64,000 nucleotides of DNA. It comes from Dactylorhiza incarnata (lineage: Eukaryota > Streptophyta > Magnoliopsida > Asparagales > Orchidaceae). The notes beneath the pieces were generated by a model. That model did no database searches, was not told the origin of the DNA, and saw nothing but the letters and a program-made list of their open reading frames with translations. Numbering within the stretch: the first letter of the stretch is position 1; each line of letters begins with the position of its first letter. Location: positions 1,116,001 to 1,180,000 of the forward strand of contig JAWHQI010000185.1 in the NCBI GenBank assembly GCA_033032865.1. Reading direction: 5' to 3'. Of the stretch, positions 11,670 through 21,500 are shown piece after piece. Position numbers and translations under genes: made by a program.

Positions 11670-11909
11670 AGGGGGAGAATAAAATGATAAATCTTAATGA
11701 TTAAAGGAATAGGATTCACTAAATTAAGGGGGGGGGGGGGCATAAACTAAGCTGGAGCACTTAAGTAGGAGGAGAAGAACTTAAATAATCTACAATTCTT
11801 ATTATTGTCTCTATATTGCTTAGTTTTAAATATTCTTCTAAAAACACTCCTCTCTTATATATGAATCTAATTTATCTATATTGGATTTGTTATTATCAAA
11901 AGGGGGAGA
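11670..11909 (+). other. PPT region of A with a second PPT-like tract
   Basis: CAAAAGGGGGAGAT (11896-11909) is the expected polypurine tract at the 3' LTR edge. An almost identical tract, CAAAAGGGGGAGAA, lies at about 11668-11681, about 230 bp upstream. A run of 12 G at 11729-11740 lies between them. Confidence 0.65.
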
Positions 11910-13167
11910 TGGAACATGGTTTTCCGCATCCCTTTGATTTGAGAATAACAAATCCTACTTGTATTTGATCTTGTTTGCCATTGTGTTTTTAGTATGCAGG
12001 TTTGAAATGATATGACACTAGGTTGCTGCATTATTGTCTGGAACTGCCCACAAGCAAAAATTATGATTGTGGTCTAACGCCAGGCGTTAAGACTTAACGT
12101 TGGGTGTTGATGATCGATGAGATGACTTGCCGCTGAGATGATCGACGAGATGGCTTATCGCTAAGAAAATGAAAGAGGTTTAACGCTAAGTGCTAGGTCT
12201 TAACACTGGGCGTTAACTCTCGATGATTATGGCAAGGAGGGAAGTAGTCGTGATTGAAGGGATACTTTAGGAATGATCTGACCTACCGCCAGCGTTAGCA
12301 TTAACGCCAGCATTAGGGTTGCCTAAAATGAATGTTTCCTAAAGTGCAGAATCTCCTTCCCATTTTGAAGATCTGAGCCAACAAAACAATTCCATACTAG
12401 GTTAATGCCAGGCATTAGCCTTAACGCTGGCGTTAGCCTCCAGTCCTATAAATTGCGGACTTCATCTTCTCCAACTACTGATCGAAGAGAGCCCTATTCC
12501 AGCACTTCAAAAAGTCTAAGAGGGACATATTTTCCAGGCCATCGTCTCCCACACAAATCCGAGAGAAGAATTCAAGGAGGATCGGATCAACGCTTACTCA
12601 ACGCGAAGAACGCACGCTTCAGCTTCGAGAATATTTAGTGAGCCTTCGCCGTCTCCGAAATTCTTCATAGGGAGTTTTATTTGTATTTTGTTTTTTGTTT
12701 TGTAACTCTTTTCATAACTATCATGAAGTAAATTCGCTTTTTGTTGGCGACTATGTCTAGGTAGGACTTAGGGAGAAATTCGCCTCGTGTTGGCGACTGG
12801 TTCTAAGGAGTAGATCTAGGGGGTGCTCGAGGCCTTTCTAGGGATAGAAGGGCTATAGCGGCTTGAGGCTTTATCTGGGAAGGATAGGCTAAAGCCAACC
12901 GGTTCTTCGTGAGAAGAGTCGGTATAGAAAATAAAAGGAATATTTTACTTTATCGCCTACGATTTCTAGCATCATAAGAAATCAAATTTTGTAATATGAT
13001 ATTTCAAGTTAATAAAATCATGTATTTCATTTATATTACTTGATCTCTTCTTTTTATGTGGTTTTATCTTTAATTTAATCTCTTATCATTTCAAGTATTT
13101 TAAAATATAACAAAAGTTTTAAAACCCTTATTCACCGCCCCCTCTAATGGCGCCTCAAGATCCAACA
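11910..13167 (+). mobile_element. Element A 3' LTR
   Basis: Begins TGGAACATGG, missing the 'TGT' of the 5' copy (small deletion at the PPT/LTR edge), and ends GATCCAACA. It has the palindrome cluster at 12075-12436 with the TATAAAT box at 12447-12453. The next five bases (tgtta) match the other flank at 4 of 5 positions. Confidence 0.85.
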
Positions 13168-14214
13168 TGTTAAACCTCTCTGTGGTGAGAAGTATTTAGC
13201 GTGCGTCGAGAAGATGTCATGTGTCGAGAATTATTTGAGACACATTGAAACATATGTTCCTTCTTTGCATCGTATTCTTATTCCAAATAAAGTATGCTCA
13301 GAGGACAAATACTCAGTTTATGTCGAAATATCTCTTCACAAAATTTCGATGTTCATTGATAAGTATTCAAACCATATATAATAGAATGTCGAAATCTTTT
13401 CATATGACTATTATCAATTTTAGAGTAGATCAATATCGTGATTGAGATCAAACTCAAGGTGTTATAGATTCATCTATAAAAGGATTTTATGTTGATTAAA
13501 ACCTTAATGGAAGCCATATATTGTGTAGATGTTATATATCTATATACACACACATGAGAAGATTTTAAGGATAGTATAAGGAAAAACATATTATGAATCA
13601 ACTCTTCTCTTCTTCAATATTCAGAATTCTCCTCTATCTCTCTAAGAAGAAGTTCTCTCCAAGAAACATAGTCAACTAGATCATCTTCTCTATCTGGTCT
13701 AAAGCTCTCCTTCTCAATGGCTCTTCATGCTCTTCCTCGAAATATCTCACAGGATTGGATTGATCTTCTTTCAATTGAATCCATCCTTATCTTCCTAGAG
13801 GAATAGTCATGCCACTGCTATATTCTTAAGAAGCTACATACTACTTAAAAAGAAAATCCTTTAGTAATTTCTTAAAGAAGGATTACTTTGTGGAAAATTT
13901 TCTTCCATATGATATCTGAAAAAGAGTTTTAAGAATCTCTTTTAGAAAGACTAAGTTAGTTCTAAGGGTCTCCATGTCAAAAGACTCAGATCGGTCCTGA
14001 GAATCCCGTTATAAAAGGATTCATATTGGTTTGGGATCACCTAATCAAAAGATTCATTATATTTATTTTGTGAATCTCCTTATCAAAAGATTAACAAAAA
14101 TGGTTCTAAGAGTCTCCTTATCAAAAGACACAGTATTGTTTAGTGGAATTCCTACTAAGGGGTAGAAGAGGGGATGTACCCAAGTTTTTAAGGGGAACCA
14201 CTATATTGTTTTGG
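13168..14214 (+). mobile_element. Right piece of B' LTR
   Basis: Continues the LTR broken at 3897. It carries degraded 33-bp units (13955-14135), the GGTAGAAGAGG...GTACCCA landmark and 'ggggaaccactata', as in the other B-type LTRs. The last ~200 bp expected of a B-type LTR are missing; the sequence changes near 14214 to the internal tail of A'. It has fewer CGTCGA motifs than B-1. Confidence 0.6.
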
Positions 14215-14413
14215 GGAGTCAAGTTCATAGGAAGTTTTTAGTAGGGGGAGCATTCACTGAGGGGGAGAATTCATTTAGGGGGAGCATTTGAACATGCCTA
14301 TTTTTCATGCTATCTATGTTAGTTCTCTATTATAAACACAAATTCCTATCAATTGAATTATTTCTTTCTAAGGGGATTTGTTATTATCAAAAGGGGGGGG
14401 GGGGGGGGGGGGT
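14215..14413 (+). mobile_element. 3' internal tail of element A' with reiterated PPT-like tracts
   Basis: Three tracts, AGTAGGGGGAGCATTC, GAGGGGGAGAATTC and TTAGGGGGAGCATTTG, are followed by the terminal TATCAAAA plus G(20) at 14393-14412, where element A has CAAAAGGGGGAGAT. The right end of element C (63865-63915) shows the same reiterated pattern. The long G run is either slippage or an assembly artefact. Confidence 0.7.
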
Positions 14414-16015
14414 TGTTGGAACATGCTTTCCGCATCTCTTGGTTTGACAATAACAAATCCTATTGTATTTGATCATACTTGCTTTGTGTTTATAGTATGC
14501 AGGATTCTATGCTTTCAAATCACCATGGAAATGTATTTTGTTGTTGCTACCGCGTAACGTCAGTACTATCGCTGGCGCTAGTGTTCGTTCGATGAAATGG
14601 AAGCTGCGTTCGACGAACTGGCGCTCGACGAAATGAAACCTGTGTTCGACGAACTGCATGCTCTGCCATGGCGCTCGACGAAATGCATGCTTTACCGCGA
14701 CCGTTAGAACTACAGCTGGCGCTAGCGATCGACGAAATGGAGGTCGACGAAATGAAGGTGGAGTTCGACGTAGATGCGCCCGACGAAGTGCTCTACCGCG
14801 GTGCATTACAACTACCGCTGGCTCTAGTATTCATTCGACGAAATGAAGGCTGCGCTCGACGAAATGCTTATCACTGCGTTCGATGAATTTGCGATCGACG
14901 AAAGTTGAATCCCGTTCGACAAAAATTCAGTTGACGAAATATGAGGCCAGCCCGACGAAAAGAGATGTGCTCTACCGCGGCGCGTTAGCACTACCGATGG
15001 CGCTAGTATAAATGGAAAGAATTGCAAGAAGGAAACAGTGGAGAAAAAGGAATGTCGACGGGATGCTATTTTGGCAAGTTCTATCGCGGTGCGTTAAGTC
15101 TAATGCCCGGCAGTAGCTTTTGGAAACTTCCCGTCTGGAGTTGATTGACGAGCAGATTTGGAAGAAGATTGTGGCTGAAGGAAGGATATCGCGTTACCGC
15201 GGGGCATTAGCATTACCGCGGTGCGCCAGTGTTTGGCACTCAAAATGTTGCCTAAACTACCTCGATCCGTGTGCTTCATTGCCTAATGTGGATACCACGT
15301 GGCAGTAGTACTACCGCAGGTGGTAGTGGCTGATTCTACAAAAAGACGCGCGCCTCCTCTGTTGGTGCTTGCTGTTCCAGAACAATTTGAAGCAATATTT
15401 TCATAGCACTCGTGAGAGCCTTCCCAAGAAGCCCAAAGAACTACGTCAATGATCATAAACGCAAAAGAACTTGAAGACCAATCCGATCGCATCTACATCG
15501 ACATCAAGTTCTTCATTTGAGGAAGTCTTAGTTCTTGTCTTGTTTTAGTTTTCAAATTGTAATCTTTATAACTTTTGCTAAGTAGAGGAACTCGCCACAC
15601 GACGACTAGGACCTTGCGGGGACTAGGAGAAAATTCGCCTCGCGTTGGCGACTAGGTCTAGGTTGTAGATCTAGGGAGTGCTCGAGGCCTTTCCAGTGAG
15701 GGAAGGGCTAGAGCGGCTTGAGGCCTTGTCTAGTGAGAGATAGGCTAAAGCCAACCGGTCCTTAGGAGAAGCGTCGGTATAGAAAACCAAAAGAGTTTTC
15801 ATTGGTCGCCTCTTTCCAAGCGTTATTGGGAAAAGTTTTGTAATCCAATTTATTTCAAGTTAATGATCAATGAGAATATGTTTGTCTCTTTATCTCTGAT
15901 TCGTGCTTAATGTTTTTCATTGATTCCAACCTAAAAGCAATTAATTTCTCTAAATAATTTCGAAAATCTTACAACCCTTATTCACCCCCCTCTAAGGGGG
16001 CCTACAGATCCAATA
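14414..16015 (+). mobile_element. Element A' 3' LTR (1.6 kb)
   Basis: Starts TGTTGGAACATGC and ends GATCCAATA (CAACA mutated). Downstream landmarks match the A and C LTRs: 'cgcctcgcgttggcgac', 'gtgctcgaggcctttcc', 'gctaaagccaaccggt', 'acaacccttattcacccc'. Its U3 differs from theirs: TCGACGAA-type repeats (14575-14950) and CTACCGCGG/GCGTTAGCA motifs end six bases before a TATAAAT box at 15007-15013. Base 16016 onward is the interior of the gypsy-1 LTR. Confidence 0.8.
14553..15013 (+). promoter_or_regulatory. TCGACGAA-type motif array plus TATA (A' LTR)
   Basis: More than a dozen copies of TTCGACGAA/CTCGACGAA and close variants occur in under 400 bp, mixed with CCGCGGTGCGTTA and GGCGCTAG. The last, GATGGCGCTAG, abuts TATAAAT at 15007. 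Open frames on both strands here are by-products of the repeat. Confidence 0.6.
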
Positions 16016-17017
16016 GGCTGGATAGCCCATGAATGCTTGGATTCATGTGGGGAGAGTGTCCCGACAAGACAAGTCCCCTTCATGGCTGTGGCGAGAACAA
16101 AGTATGTTGGTGCGCCCGTTGGCAAGATGAGCCATGTAAGTGGTGAGGTCCCAGTGGAGTTCTTGGCTTTTGGCTTTTTGATTGTGGCGAGAACAAGTAT
16201 GCTGGTGCGCCCGTTGGCAAGATGAGCCATGTAAGTGGTGAGGTCCCATTGGAGTTCTTGGCCTTGGGCTTGTACGCCCATGGGGGAATTGATGAGTACC
16301 CTTTGTTTGTTATGAAATGTTGATGTGTGTTGTTATGTTAGAAGCATACACGCCATAGGGTGCCTTGGGTGAAACCTAAGTTTGCATACATGTTGCATTG
16401 CTAGATCCCCTTACTTTTATTGCTCAACATAGAAACGTGGTTGATGATTGTGACACCAATGCTTGTCATGTTTATGTTAATATTGTTTATTACATTTGCA
16501 TACGAAGTGCTGACTTGCAGGGTGATGTAGTTCCCCGGGGTCCGCTAGGACGACTGGGAGGAGGGGTGTTGTTACACCATTGTTGGTCAGCCAAAGCTGA
16601 CCCTCGTTTACCACTCTTTGTGATTTGGATGCTGGGCAAGGATCGCAGGCTGGACCTAGCTCGTCGGCCAAAAAGGCCTAAGCTTCATGAAGTGCTCTTT
16701 TCATGCTTTCTAGTTTGATTTGATGTCTTTACCTATTTCGACTTGCATGCCGAGGTAGCTTAGGATTATGATGATCTGTTGGATATTTATATGCCATGTT
16801 TGACTTGAGTTGGAGTTTTGTTAGGCCATAAGGTCATAGTACTCTTATGTAGATGTGGACAACTTCTGTGGTTTGTTTTATTGTTTCCGCTGTGTTAGTT
16901 CTTAGTTTTGAGATGGTTAGATCTATATCACTTTTTAATGCTAAAGCTGTGGCGATTATATGCTGTGGGGTCCCGACCAGACCTATATTATATAGTCATT
17001 GCAGGGGAGGTGTTATA
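16016..17017 (+). mobile_element. Gypsy-1 5' LTR (right part)
   Basis: It aligns almost continuously with 22640-23621 of the 3' LTR, starting at 'ggct.g.tagccc.tgaatgc'. It contains a diverged tandem pair of 'gtggcgagaacaa...tatg.tggtgcgcccgttggcaagatgagccatgtaag' blocks (16085-16250) and ends GGAGGTGTTATA, a mutated form of the family terminus GGTGTTACA. Confidence 0.85.
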
Positions 17018-17020
17018 ATT

Positions 17021-17038
17021 TGGTATTAGAGGGAGGTT
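17021..17038 (+). other. Primer-binding site of gypsy-1
   Basis: TGGTATTAGAGGGAGGTT, three bases past the LTR end, resembles the initiator tRNA-Met complement. Confidence 0.7.
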
Positions 17039-17180
17039 AGCATTCTTGTTGAAGTTTAGCGTGTTTGGACCGCGTTAAGAGGTTGTCCACATAGGAGTAC
17101 TTTGCGGGACCATGAGTGTCCTTGCGTTCGAATCTTGCGAATAGAGTTTGATTCGTGTTTCCTTGCTTATGCTTAAGCGG

Positions 17181-17972
17181 GAGAGACCCTAGGGGACAAG
17201 CAGTCCCAGTTCGCAGCGTTTATGTTAGAAGGCGACGCCAAGCTGTGGTGGGTGAATCATAGCAGTCGTCATTTCCCTGGACGTGCCCCGTCCATGGAAG
17301 AGTTCGGGAATGCCTTCCTGAAGCGCTATATCCCCTCTTCGACGAGGTTAGCCATTCAGCGGCAATTCTTGCACTTGGTGCAGCGCAAGAAGATGGTAGA
17401 TGAGTACTTGCAGGAGTTTACTCGGTTAGGTCATTACGCAGGAACGACCATGACAGACGATGAGGAGAGGGATAATCTCTTCTGTCAGGGTCTGAGAGAG
17501 AACTTAAGGCAACCTCTGATAGCCTTAAAGAATGCAGGGTTCAATGAGTTAGTTGAAGCTGCTCGAACTTTGGAGAATGATGTGGAGCGAACCCAGCGCC
17601 GCAAGGGTTTAGCCGCAAAGTAGGGAGAAAGTAAGCCATCTCAGTCTCAAGGGAAGTCTGAGAAAAGTTGGTGGGAGAAAAAGCCCCATCCTTTTAGGAC
17701 TGGCGATAGGAGCGGTGCGGCTTCTGGAGAGTTCCATTCCAAGGGGCCATTGACATGCTACAAGTGTGGCAAAGTGGGCCACATAGCTCGGGTCTGTTTC
17801 GAGAATGGAGTTGAGCCAGAGCAGAGACAGGAGCAGTCGGTGCGTTTCGATCCTAGTGTTGGGGAGAAAGGGAAGGCGACGGAGTCTAGTGCTTCCCGTT
17901 TTCCTCCTGTGCAGCCTAGAGCGTACAACCTCGGGCAGTAGGAAGCGATTCATCAACCTGACGTGGTGACAG
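17181..17972 (+). pseudogene. gag: gag of gypsy-1, N-terminus deleted
   Basis: Retrotransposon Gag core begins mid-domain at about 17181. The sequence switches there from the non-coding leader, so the first part of Gag has been deleted; gypsy-2 still has a little more, including DAEDWLARI. Visible parts are FMLEGDAKLWWVNHS, FLKRYIPSSTR, the major homology-like QGLRENLRQPL stretch and a CCHC zinc knuckle CYKCGKVGHIARVC at 17758-17799. In-frame TAGs occur at about 17621 and 17939. At the second, gypsy-2 has a glutamine codon, so it is a C-to-T change. The exon ends at a GT donor at 17973. Confidence 0.8.
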
Positions 17973-18046
17973 GTACAAAAGTTCTATGTTTCATTTAATA
18001 GTTTTAACCTATTTGCGACCTTTCATATTCGTTATATGTGTGATAG
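17973..18046 (+). other. Putative 74-bp intron between gag and protease (gypsy-1)
   Basis: The sequence starts GTACAAAAG after ...GTGACAG and ends GTGTGATAG before the codons leading into protease. Removing it joins the zinc-knuckle frame to the DTGASHSF frame exactly, in phase 1. Left in, the reading frame meets a TAA after nine intron codons. A TTTTAAC branch-like site lies at 18002-18008. Gypsy-2 has the same structure at 44524-44594. Confidence 0.6.
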
Positions 18047-21000
18047 ACTTTGTGCTAGTGTCTGGCTTCCCCTCTAGAGTGTTGTTCGACACGGGAGCGT
18101 CACACTCTTTCCTCGCAGAAAGCTTTATCCGGAGGATCGGTGTTGAGACTGTTGAGGCAGAAACAGAGCTTAGTGTGCGCATGTCGAATGGGTCTTTCAT
18201 GACCACTGTAAGGAAATGACGCATTGCGCTGAGGATTTGCGAGTATGATTTCGAGTTGGTAGCAGCAATTCTACCCCTAGCCGAATTTGACTTCACCCTG
18301 GGGATGGAATGACTTGCAGAGCAATGAGCTAGTATTGACTGCTTGTTGAAGGTGGTGATCTTAAGAAGTGAAGGAAGAGCGGAGGTCAAGTTCGAGGGCC
18401 TAGGCGGAGTGGCCTGCTCCCTGAATTTTGCCGTGCAAATGGTGCGTGCGGTGAATCAAGGAGGTGAGGCATTTGTCGCTTTGTTGGAGACTCACTCCAC
18501 AAAGTTGGCGATCGGAGAAGTGCCAGTGGTAGAGGAATTCGAGGGAGTGTTCCCTGAGGAGCTTTCGGGAGCGCCTCCTCAGTGTGAAATAAACTTTTCA
18601 ATTGAGTTGGTGTCGAATGCGAGGCCGGTGTTGCATCCTCTATTTAGGATGGCACCGAAGGAACTGGCTGAGTTAAAGGTGCAGTTGCAAGAGTTGCTCG
18701 AGCCGGGGTACATTATGCCCAGCTCCTCACCTTGGAGTGCGCCGATGTTGTTCGTTAAGAAGAAATACGGTATTATACGGCTGTGCATAGACTATCGCGA
18801 GTTGAATAAGTTCACCATCAAAAATAAGTACCCGATTCTGCGAATCGATGATTTGTTTGATCAGCTGGTGGGGTCGACGGTGTTCTCCAAAGTTGGACTT
18901 GAAGTCGGGTTACTATCAGTTAAGGATCCGAGAAGAGGACATTCCCAAGACAGCGTTTGGGATGAGATATGGTCACTTTGAGTTTTCGGTGATGTCGTTC
19001 AGTTTGACGAACGCGCCATCAGTGTTCATGGATTTAATGAACCGAGTGTTTCGACAATACATGGATTCATTCATGGTGGTGTTCATTGATGACATCTTAG
19101 TGTATTCGAATTCGAAGGCTGAGCATGAGTCTCATCTGAGAATAGTGTTGCAGACATTGAGGGAGAACCAGCTTTATGCGAAGTTCTCAGAGAGTGAGTT
19201 CTGGATCAGGCTTGTGGCATTCTTGGGCCACATGATTAGTGGAGATGGGGTGGCGGTGGATCCTGCGAAGATTGAAGCCATTAGTGATTGGCCTGTACTG
19301 AGAACCGTGGCGGAAGTCCGGAGTTTCCTTGGACTAGCCGGTTATTACAGAAGGTTCGTTGAGAACTTTTCGTGGGTGGCTTTGCCCCTCACCACTCTTA
19401 CCCAGAAGGAACAGAAGTTTGTGTGGACGCTGGAGTGTGCCCGTGCGTTCAAAACCTTGAAGGAAAGATTGATGTATGATCCAATCCTAAGTCTTCCTAG
19501 TGGGACTAAGGGATTCCAAATTTTCAGCGATGCGTCAGGGTGCAGTTTGGGTTGCGTGCTTGTGTAGCATGGCAATGTGATAGCTTATGGGTCGAGGCAG
19601 CTAAAGTCTCATGAGAGATATTACCCCGTCCACGACTTGGAATTGGCGGCGGTAATTTTTGCGTTGATGTAGTGGCGGCACTATGTCTATGGTGCGAAGG
19701 TTGAAATCTTCACGGACCACAAAAGCTTGTGGTATCTTTTAGATCAGAAGGATCTTAATATGAGGCAGCGTAGGTGGGTCGAGTTCCTTGGGGACTATGC
19801 CGTAGCGATTCAGTATATGCCAGGCAAGGCCAATGTGGTGGATGGCTCCTTGAGTAGGAAGTACTCTGGCAAGGGAATTAGATTGAAGCGCATGACGAGC
19901 GTTTGGTGCGAGAGTTCGACTCTCTTGGCATTGTGTGTGTGTGGCTAGGGGTGAGTCTAGCGTAGCTCGGCTGAATTGGATCGAGATGCAATGCGATCTT
20001 GTAGATCGAATTCAAGAGGCAACCAGTGCAGATGAAGAGTGTCAGCAATTGGCATTAGAAGCTCAGCAAAGTGAAGGCAGTGCGTTGGAGATGGTCAGTG
20101 GACCGTTAAAGAGAAATGGAAGGGTGGTTGTCCCTCGTTTTGGCAAGCTCCGTGAGGAGTTGATGTTTGAGGCTCACTTCACGAAGTACTCCATTCATCC
20201 AGGAAGTACGAAGATGTACTTGGATTTGAAGAAATCCTTTTGGTGGCCTGGGATGAAGCGGGATGTAGCTTTGTATGTAAGCTGATGTCAGACGTGCGCC
20301 TTAATGAAGGCGGAATGCCAAAGGCCGGGTGGATTCTTGAAACCTCTTCCTATCCCCGAGTGGAATTTCGATGACATCTCCATGGATTTTGTGCATGGTT
20401 TACCTCGATCGCGTCAAAGTAACGATGCGATTTGGGTGATTGTGGATCGCCTGACCAAGGTAGCCCACTTCATTCCAAATCGGAAGGATGATAGCATGGA
20501 GAAGCTTGTGGAGCTTAATGTTCGAAACATTGTGCGGTTGCACGGAATTCCAAAGAGCATCATTAGTGATCGCGATGGACGTTTTACGTCCAAAGACTGG
20601 AGGTTAGTGCAGCGAAGTTTGGGCACAAAACTGAAGTTTAGTACCGCGTTCCATCCGCAGACCAATGGCCAAACGGAGAGAACGAATCGTACGATGGAGG
20701 ACATGTTGAGAATGTGTGCTCTCGATTTCGGAAAAAGTTGGGAAGACCACCTCTTCATGGTGGAGTTTGCCTACAACAATTGTTTTCAGGTGAGTATCAA
20801 AATGGCGCCATACGAGGCTTTGTATGGAAGACGGTGGCGAACGCCGATGTCTTGGATAGAGGCGGGAGACACCCAGTTGTTAGGAAAAGAAGTGGTGGCA
20901 GATGCTTGTGAGATGGTGCGGATGATCCAGGAGCGCATGAAGGTTGCTCAGGATCGGCAGACAAAGTATTTTAATGCGCGCCACGGAAATGTGGAGTTTG

Positions 21001-21500
21001 CGGTGGGCGACATGGTTTACCTGAAGATCAAGCCGTTCAAAGGCATTTCACGGATTTGACGACTCAAGAAATTGAGTCCGAAATATTTGGGTCCGTTTAA
21101 GGTTACTGAGCGCATAGGCGAAGCAACCTATCGGTTGGCGTTGTCCGTAGAGCTAAGCGGATTACATGATATGTTTCATGTTTCAGTGCGGAGGAAATAT
21201 TTGGTGGAGCCGGAGGATGTGGTTGAGTCTTCGACAGTTCCGGTAACCGAAGATCTGAGTACGATAGTTCGTCCAGTTTGTGTGGAGGATTCTGAAGTCT
21301 GGCGGTTGCGTAACAAAGAGGTCAAGCTAGTGAAAGTGCGTTGGGATAATTGCGGACGAGATGAGTTCTCATGGGAGCGAGAGCAAACAATGCGGGATAA
21401 CCTCCCGGAACTATTCATTTCAGGTATGTGTGTTAGTTGTGCTTTTGTTAATGTTTTAAATTTCGAAGACGAAATTCTTTTAAGGGGGGTGGATTTGTAA
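18047..21500 (+). pseudogene. pol: pol of gypsy-1 (PR-RT-RH-INT-chromodomain-like), disrupted
   Basis: Protease carries LFDTGASHSF (about 18087-18116). RT runs from a [12 protein letters not shown] stretch (about 18575) and contains the catalytic FIDDILVYS (about 19084-19110); a frameshift near 18890 separates its two halves. RNase H follows with FSDASG, FTDHKSL and a DGSLSRK end (to about 19860), interrupted by TAGs near 19566 and 19669. Integrase has a zinc-binding region, then the DDE core: D in SMDFVHG, D in ISDRDGRF and E in NGQTERTNR. A stop at about 20283 splits the zinc-binding Cys pair. The C-terminal stretch ending SWEREQTMRDNLPELF is chromodomain-like, typical of the Tekay/Del clade. 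The frame runs through the PPT and ends at TAA inside the 3' LTR. Confidence 0.85.
21480..21495 (+). other. Polypurine tract of gypsy-1
   Basis: TTAAGGGGGGTGGATT directly precedes TGTAACACC. It lies within the last codons of pol. Confidence 0.8.

Larger units (their letters stand above)
3898..13167 (+). mobile_element. Element A: pol-less SIRE-like LTR retrotransposon (9.27 kb)
   Basis: A complete insertion: two ~1.25-kb LTRs, PBS, gag-like region, about 5 kb of mostly non-coding DNA with an antisense accessory gene, PPT and a near-matching 5-bp target duplication. There is no protease, integrase, RT or RNase H homology anywhere between 6755 and 11909. The gag region continues to just where a SIRE-type pol would begin and then stops. 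The layout fits the class of gag-only non-autonomous elements (TR-GAG/LARD-like) that would depend on a relative for reverse transcription. Element C (57483-64000) is a related copy without the accessory cassette. Confidence 0.8.

Noticed and set aside
14507..14886. Overlapping open frames on both strands in the A' LTR
   Set aside because: They result from TCGACGAA repeats; the peptides are arginine-rich repeats without a domain.
16398..16718. 106-codon open frame in gypsy-1 5' LTR, repeated at 22989-23297
   Set aside because: It is present because the LTR is duplicated; no domain, and frames differ in gypsy-2.
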